From CBETVX01 sp965539935 (GTDB taxonomy: Bacteria; Bacillota; Clostridia; Peptostreptococcales; Caminicellaceae): 20,263 bases of DNA. Below are positions 15,879 to 20,263 of the stretch, one piece after another. Position numbers and translations under genes: made by a program. Position 1 is the first letter of the stretch. Every line of letters starts with the position of its first letter. The notes beneath the pieces were generated by a model. The model made no database searches. It was not told the DNA's origin and was given only the letters and a program-made list of their open reading frames with translations. The stretch lies in contig CBETVX010000053.1 of NCBI GenBank assembly GCA_965539935.1, positions 1 through 20,263 of the forward strand, in the 5' to 3' direction.

Positions 15879-17246
15879 ATGACACGAATAAGTAATTTTA
15901 CAGAGGGTAAAATTCTATCACCTATGTTAAGATTTGCTATTCCAGTACTCCTTGCCATGTTTTTGCAAGTAATGTATGGTGCTGTTGACCTTTTAATTGT
16001 GGGACAATTTGGTCTCACTAAGGATGTTTCAGCTGTAGCAACTGGAAGTCAAGTGATGGTGACTATTACTTCCATTATTAATGGCTTTGCCATGGGAGTT
16101 ACTATACTTATAGGCCAAAAATTAGGACAGGGTAAATCCAATGAAGCTGGAAATGTAGTAGGCAGCGGTATATGTATTTTTTCCGTACTTACAACTATAA
16201 TAACTGCTGTTATGCTTATTTTTGCTGTGCCAATCTCAAAACTTATGCACGCACCAGTAGAAGCCTTTGACGATACAGTTTTATACGTGCGTATTTGCTC
16301 ATCTGGTACTATTTTTATTATTGCTTACAATGTAATTTGTAGTATTTTTAGAGGACTTGGTGATTCTAGAACGCCACTTATAACCGTTGCAATTGCCTGT
16401 GTTTTTAATATTGCTGGAGATATTATTTTAGTTGGTGTATTTGGTTTGGGTGTTATAGGGGTTGCAATTGCAACTGTCTCTGCACAAGTAATCAGTGTTA
16501 TACTTTCTATCATCCTTATTAGAAAACGTGGAATGCCTTTTGAATTTTCAAAAAGCAATATTCATTTTCATAGGAGTTTTACCCCACAAATTCTAAAATA
16601 TGGTGCTCCCATTGCTCTATTAGATGGACTTGTTAATCTATCTTTCCTTTTCATCACCACCATTGTAAATTCCCTTGGTGTTACTGCTTCCGCTGGAATT
16701 GGTGTGGCAGAAAAGTTAATCGGATTTATTATGCTTGTACCATCGGCTTTTGCACAATCAGTTGCGGTTTTAGTTGCACAAAATTACGGTGCAATGAAGT
16801 ATGATCGAGCAAAAAAAGGCTTGTTTTATGGCATAGCATCTTCATTGTCCTTCGGGTTTGTAATGGCATACTTCTGCTTTTTCCATGGAAATTTACTTTC
16901 TAGATTGTTTTCAAAGGATATTGCAGTAGTAAATGCTTCTTGGAATTATATGAAGGCTTATGCAATTGACTGTTTACTTACTTCTTTTATGTTCAGTTTG
17001 ACGGGTTTTTTCAATGGATGTGGTAAAACAACATTTGTTATGTTTCAAGGGATTTTTGGTGCACTGTGCGTTAGGATTCCATTATCATACTTTTTCAGTA
17101 AAATTACTCCTACTTCATTATTCTATATAGGACTTGCAACTCCATCATCAACTTTTATACAAATAGTATTTTGTTTTATTTATTTTGTAATTGTTTCTAA
17201 AGAATTTGAAAAAAGGATTCATACAAAGAATCAAGGAAATAATTAA
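15879..17246 (+). CDS. MATE-family multidrug/cation antiporter
   Basis: A 455-residue, twelve-helix transporter of the MATE family, the normal length. It begins TEGKILSPMLRFAIPVLLAMFLQVMYGAVDLLIVGQ, and carries DVSAVATGSQVM, INGFAMGVTILIGQKLGQG, SIFRGLGDSRTPL and a second-half GVAEKLIGFIMLVPSAFAQSVAVLVAQNYGA, all characteristic of the two pseudo-symmetric halves. Such proteins export cationic drugs or metabolites using a Na+ or H+ gradient. I take the ATG at 15879, 6 nt after AAGGAGG; an in-frame ATG at 15816 would run through the terminator. The attenuator and strong promoter upstream imply inducible expression, as in drug-resistance genes. Confidence 0.95.
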   Translation: MTRISNFTEGKILSPMLRFAIPVLLAMFLQVMYGAVDLLIVGQFGLTKDVSAVATGSQVMVTITSIINGFAMGVTILIGQKLGQGKSNEAGNVVGSGICIFSVLTTIITAVMLIFAVPISKLMHAPVEAFDDTVLYVRICSSGTIFIIAYNVICSIFRGLGDSRTPLITVAIACVFNIAGDIILVGVFGLGVIGVAIATVSAQVISVILSIILIRKRGMPFEFSKSNIHFHRSFTPQILKYGAPIALLDGLVNLSFLFITTIVNSLGVTASAGIGVAEKLIGFIMLVPSAFAQSVAVLVAQNYGAMKYDRAKKGLFYGIASSLSFGFVMAYFCFFHGNLLSRLFSKDIAVVNASWNYMKAYAIDCLLTSFMFSLTGFFNGCGKTTFVMFQGIFGALCVRIPLSYFFSKITPTSLFYIGLATPSSTFIQIVFCFIYFVIVSKEFEKRIHTKNQGNN

Positions 17247-17272
17247 TGGACAGCCCTAAATTATTTCCTTGA
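17231..17272 (+). terminator. Terminator overlapping the end of the MATE gene, probably bidirectional
   Basis: TCAAGGAAATAATT (17231-17244) pairs perfectly with AATTATTTCCTTGA (17259-17272), a 14-bp stem with a 14-nt loop. The 5' arm includes the last MATE codons and part of the stop codon. The T tract after it on the plus strand is short (TTTACCGTTT). On the minus strand it can end the transcript of the small membrane gene at 17304. Confidence 0.75.
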
Positions 17273-17303
17273 TTTACCGTTTCTAAATATTACTTTTATA
17301 TTT

Positions 17304-17618
17304 TTAATTCCTATTGAGTTTCAATCTCATTTTCCTTAAAAGAAGGTAATATATACCTACTCCTAATATAATGGTTGATAATAACATTTTTATTCCTGTT
17401 TGTATTTCCATATCCTGAAAAGCTGAAAATGTCACAATACAAAATAGAGAAAATAATATAATATAGAAGATAGTTAGAAGGACAAATAATACTTTACAAA
17501 ATTTTCTTAATCCACTCTTAATCTTTGGGTTATCAACATTATCAATAATGGTAAGTAAAATATATTCTAAAATAATAGAAATAAGTGTAAAGATTAGAAA
17601 ACAAATTAAAGCCTCCAC
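17304..17618 (-). CDS. Small membrane protein of unknown function
   Basis: A 104-residue protein with three membrane helices (about 2-26, 41-66 and 77-97), a KIKSGLRKF basic loop and a positively charged tail RKMRLKLNRN. The start is the GTG at 17618, seven nt after GGGAGG; the overlapping ATG one base upstream runs into a stop after four codons. It has its own promoter and leader hairpin (17650-17715). It does not resemble a family I can name. Position next to the peptidase/permease pair may be accidental, since no shared operon is needed. Confidence 0.75.
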   Translation of the reverse strand: MEALICFLIFTLISIILEYILLTIIDNVDNPKIKSGLRKFCKVLFVLLTIFYIILFSLFCIVTFSAFQDMEIQTGIKMLLSTIILGVGIYYLLLRKMRLKLNRN

Positions 17619-17649
17619 ATTTTATCCTCCCTAAACTTGGTATTCACAG

Positions 17650-17715
17650 GTAGATTGGCATTCATTATCTCCAACCTACAATAATATATTAAGGGCTATT
17701 TACATATACTGTCAA
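17650..17715 (-). promoter_or_regulatory. Promoter with a hairpin at the transcript 5' end
   Basis: On the minus strand TTGACA (17715-17710), an 18-nt spacer and TAATAT (17691-17686) form a promoter for the gene at 17304-17618. The expected start is near 17679, exactly where a 9-bp hairpin begins (GTAGGTTGG with CCAATCTAC, 17679-17671 and 17658-17650, one G-U pair). A stem at the very 5' end can protect an mRNA or serve as a control element. It lacks a T tract, so it is not a terminator. Confidence 0.55.
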
Positions 17716-17733
17716 GAAATTTATCTCGTATTT

Positions 17734-18981
17734 TTATTTTTGTTCTATAATCCATTCCAATACTGGGTCTTTACCCTCAATATAATCTGTAAAGGTCTCT
17801 TCTATTGTCATATCTGGCTTAAATGTATCTACATCTTCATCATACCATTTAAAATACTTTGTAGAATAGTAAACATAGTGATTTTTATTGTTTGGTAGTT
17901 CTAATTTTTTTACTTCTCCATAATGATTTGGTTTGCCTCCTGTATCTTCTCCCACAAAATAAGCCTTTGTTTCTTTATCTAGTTTAATAGTATTTAATAT
18001 AGCTGAGGAATAGGTATCTCTCCCAATAATAACGTAAAGTTTATTTTCATCATTAAATCTGCTTTTTTTAAGTTTTTTAATAAAAGGCTCTAAAATAGAT
18101 GATCTACCACCTCTATTGTCCCTTAAATCTAATACCAGTTTTTCAATTTCATGTTCCTTAGCAAAATCCCACACTTCTTTAGAAAATATTTCAAAGGGTT
18201 TTTCTTTCATTTGATAACAACTTCTATAGTTAATATACAATATTTTTTCCTCTTGTAAATATTCATACCAATAGTTTTCAAAGGGATGGGTTTGATAAAG
18301 GGGTATCTTTCTATCCTTTCTATTAACTGGTATATATTCTGTATATTTTATTGGCTCCATTTTAATATTCTTAATTTCACCCCTTGCTAATTCCACTTTT
18401 AAATCAATCATATCATCATCAATTATCTCAAAATATTTTAGTATACTTGGTATAGTAAGATAATACATAACTTGAGTTTTGAACCAACTATTATTTGCAC
18501 CAGCCAAAAGAGGCTTTATCATATTAGCTGCTTCTTCTATTTTTGTATTATTTATCATTATTATTTTAGCATCTAGCAATTCCTTATATTTTTCTGTTGT
18601 CCCTGTAATATAGATACCCTCTTCAAACCAATAAAGCTCAATAGGGTACATCCATTCTGCACCAATACTAAATCCCGTATGATTATCTCCTATACTAGCT
18701 ATTATTTTACTTAATTCAATCTCAATTTCTTTATCTGAATAAACTGGAACTTTATTTTTTAAAATTTCTAATTGTTTTATAAAATCTTCTTCAGATAAAT
18801 TAAAAAATAAATTTTTATGTACCTTTGGAAGTACTTTTTCTACATAACTAATATCATTAATCCATTTTTCCTTTCTATCTTCAGCAAGATAAGGCTTAAT
18901 GGAGGGAATAGTTTCTATATTTGCAACAATTAAGCCAAGTGCAACTAAAGACAAGAGTATTATTATAAAATATTTTCTCAT
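17734..18981 (-). CDS. Membrane-anchored S41-family peptidase
   Basis: A 415-residue protein with an N-terminal membrane segment (residues 4-22), a helical cap region with IGDNHTGF, a PDZ-like segment (GIYITGT... DAKIIMINN) and an S41 catalytic domain. The core motif is LVLDLRDNRGG. The nucleophile is S325 or S326 in DTYSSAIL, and K350 in GEDTGGKP stands where the catalytic lysine of C-terminal processing peptidases lies. The active site therefore looks complete, facing outside the cell. The ATG at 18981 overlaps the stop of the permease gene as ATGA, with AAGGAG upstream; a GTG two codons earlier is the alternative. Translation is thus coupled to the BceB-like permease, suggesting work on a peptide or envelope substrate linked to that transporter. 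Confidence 0.9.
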   Translation of the reverse strand: MRKYFIIILLSLVALGLIVANIETIPSIKPYLAEDRKEKWINDISYVEKVLPKVHKNLFFNLSEEDFIKQLEILKNKVPVYSDKEIEIELSKIIASIGDNHTGFSIGAEWMYPIELYWFEEGIYITGTTEKYKELLDAKIIMINNTKIEEAANMIKPLLAGANNSWFKTQVMYYLTIPSILKYFEIIDDDMIDLKVELARGEIKNIKMEPIKYTEYIPVNRKDRKIPLYQTHPFENYWYEYLQEEKILYINYRSCYQMKEKPFEIFSKEVWDFAKEHEIEKLVLDLRDNRGGRSSILEPFIKKLKKSRFNDENKLYVIIGRDTYSSAILNTIKLDKETKAYFVGEDTGGKPNHYGEVKKLELPNNKNHYVYYSTKYFKWYDEDVDTFKPDMTIEETFTDYIEGKDPVLEWIIEQK

Positions 18982-20263
18982 AGCCACTCTTCTCCTTCAT
19001 ATACCATATATGTATATTTTTTACTTAAAATATTATAAAAAGTAAACATTATAATAATAAATATACTTATGCCCATTAAATTGCTTGCTGTAAATCTAAA
19101 ATTCATAAATTTTTCTAAAGCATTAATGGCCATAATGCTATGAATTATTCCAACTAATGCTGGCAGTATAAAAGCTACTCCTACTTGCTTATAGATACAC
19201 CTTGTAATTTCCTCTTTACTCATTCCTATTCTTATAAGCACTTTATACTGCTTTCTATCAAGTACTGCATCACTTAAAATTTTAAAATAAATGGTACTGA
19301 AAGTAGATATTATAAATACAATTGCCATCACTAAGCCTAGAAAGTAAAAGGCTCCTATGAGATAGTACTTATACTCATACTGTCCTACAAAACTATTTAA
19401 ATTCTCATGGGGGTTATTCATAACACTTGCTATTTCTATTACCAATGACTTACTTCCTTCTGGATTTGTATAGTTAATTCCAATTAGATTAATTTCTTCT
19501 TCACTTTTTCTTAACTCATTATAATTTTCATCTGATATGACATATGTTTCATATTTACCTATATTAGGCATATCCCCTATAAAAGGTACTTTAAGTTCCC
19601 TTTTTAGGATATAATCATTCTTCCCGATTATATAAATATTTCCCTCATGGTTTTTACCTGAAAAAAGAAGGTTAGAGTGTAGTATACTAAGGATTTCATT
19701 GTCTCTCAGTTTAATAGACTTTAATATTTTTTCATACCCTTTAGGTTTTGTAATTTCTAAAGAATTTTTCAGTTCTGAATAGCTTGTAATTAGACACTCT
19801 TTAATTATGTTTTCATTTCCATTATTATAAGAAATCTGACTTTTAATAAAATGGGATTCATGCTCAGCTGTTATTCTGTGTGATGATTTATTGATTATCT
19901 CTTTTATTTTATTATTAGTAGCTTCATCTTGGTTGATATAACTAATACTATAAGGAGCCTCTATTAAAACATTATAGTCTGCATAGTATTTTAAAGCCAA
20001 AGCTGTATTTAAAGCAGTTAATGAGGCTGCACTCAAAATAGCTGTAATTGCAAAATTTCTATAATTTGAACCTAATCTAAATAGTGTATTGCTAAAATTA
20101 ATAAGTCTAGTGCCTTTATAAATAAGTTTTTTATTTTTTATACATCTTTGTAAAATAATTGATAGAAAACTTTCAAAGAATAAATAAGTTCCAATGCTTA
20201 CTAATATAAGAATATATATGGAGACTTTAAAAAAATTAATTTCCCACTTTATTATGTTTAATG
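18978..20263 (-). CDS. BceB/FtsX-type ABC transporter permease (C-terminal 427 residues)
   Basis: The frame is open to the right edge, so the start is outside the window; a TTG at 20036 is internal. The visible part has a helix (YILILVSIGTYLFF), a basic loop (IKNKKLIYKGTRLINFSNTLFRLGSNYRN), a second helix (FAITAILSAASLTALNTALAL), then about 185 extracellular residues and three more helices (YYLIGAFYFLGLVMAIVF, VGVAFILPALVGIIHSI, MGISIFIIIMFTFYNIL). A large extracellular domain between the last helix groups and FxR-LGSNYRN spacing are typical of BceB-type permeases for peptide antibiotic sensing or detoxification. The segment RIGMSKEEITRCI is the usual FtsX coupling helix. Its ATPase should lie to the right, beyond the window. 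It ends in TGA overlapping the S41 peptidase start. Confidence 0.9.
   Translation of the reverse strand, partial: LNIIKWEINFFKVSIYILILVSIGTYLFFESFLSIILQRCIKNKKLIYKGTRLINFSNTLFRLGSNYRNFAITAILSAASLTALNTALALKYYADYNVLIEAPYSISYINQDEATNNKIKEIINKSSHRITAEHESHFIKSQISYNNGNENIIKECLITSYSELKNSLEITKPKGYEKILKSIKLRDNEILSILHSNLLFSGKNHEGNIYIIGKNDYILKRELKVPFIGDMPNIGKYETYVISDENYNELRKSEEEINLIGINYTNPEGSKSLVIEIASVMNNPHENLNSFVGQYEYKYYLIGAFYFLGLVMAIVFIISTFSTIYFKILSDAVLDRKQYKVLIRIGMSKEEITRCIYKQVGVAFILPALVGIIHSIMAINALEKFMNFRFTASNLMGISIFIIIMFTFYNILSKKYTYMVYEGEEWL

Noticed and set aside
1..20263. CRISPR arrays, tRNA or rRNA genes, insertion sequences, attachment sites and replication origins.
   Set aside because: I looked for regularly spaced repeats, cloverleaf ends, transposase motifs and DnaA-box clusters and saw none.

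Overview
The window is AT-rich, with dense AGGAGG-type ribosome binding sites, sigma-A promoters and intrinsic terminators. It carries a YtrA-type GntR regulator, BceB-like permease sequence and a CotH/VTC/DUF4956 cluster. Together these suggest an anaerobic low-GC Gram-positive of the Clostridia. I see no tRNA, rRNA, CRISPR array, transposase or phage gene. The species cannot be told from the sequence.

Left part (1-6380). The first 33 bases are the start of a leftward gene behind a near-perfect sigma-A promoter. A 19-bp operator-like repeat lies on each side of that promoter. Next comes a very large leftward gene (289-5736, 1815 residues) for a secreted protein. It has an N-terminal domain like the beta-domain of transcobalamin (DUF4430-like), five alpha/alpha-toroid repeats of about 280 residues, and two C-terminal Ig-like domains. 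Its leader contains a complete cobalamin riboswitch (about 5985-6134) followed by an intrinsic terminator. The riboswitch together with the transcobalamin-like architecture makes this a strong candidate for a bacterial extracellular cobalamin-capture protein, and it is the most interesting object in the window.

Centre-left (6304-8311). A rightward three-gene operon encodes a YtrA-type repressor, an ABC ATPase and a small six-helix permease. An inverted repeat sits on its own -10 box, and a terminator closes the operon.

Centre (8363-14833, all leftward). A VTC-type (polyphosphate polymerase-like) protein, a DUF4956 membrane protein and a CotH-family kinase are followed by an OmpR-family response regulator, a histidine kinase and a membrane-anchored protein whose gene has an in-frame TGA. 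Upstream of the VTC gene, two 9-bp direct repeats 11 bp apart lie where an OmpR/PhoB-type activator would bind. This suggests that the two-component system controls the VTC-DUF4956-CotH genes.

Right part (15020-20263). A rightward membrane protein of unknown function comes first. A MATE exporter follows, behind a leader with a strong terminator (probable attenuation). Then come three leftward genes: a small membrane protein with its own promoter, a membrane-anchored S41 peptidase, and a BceB/FtsX-type permease that runs off the right edge. The last two overlap by 4 bp and are probably translationally coupled.
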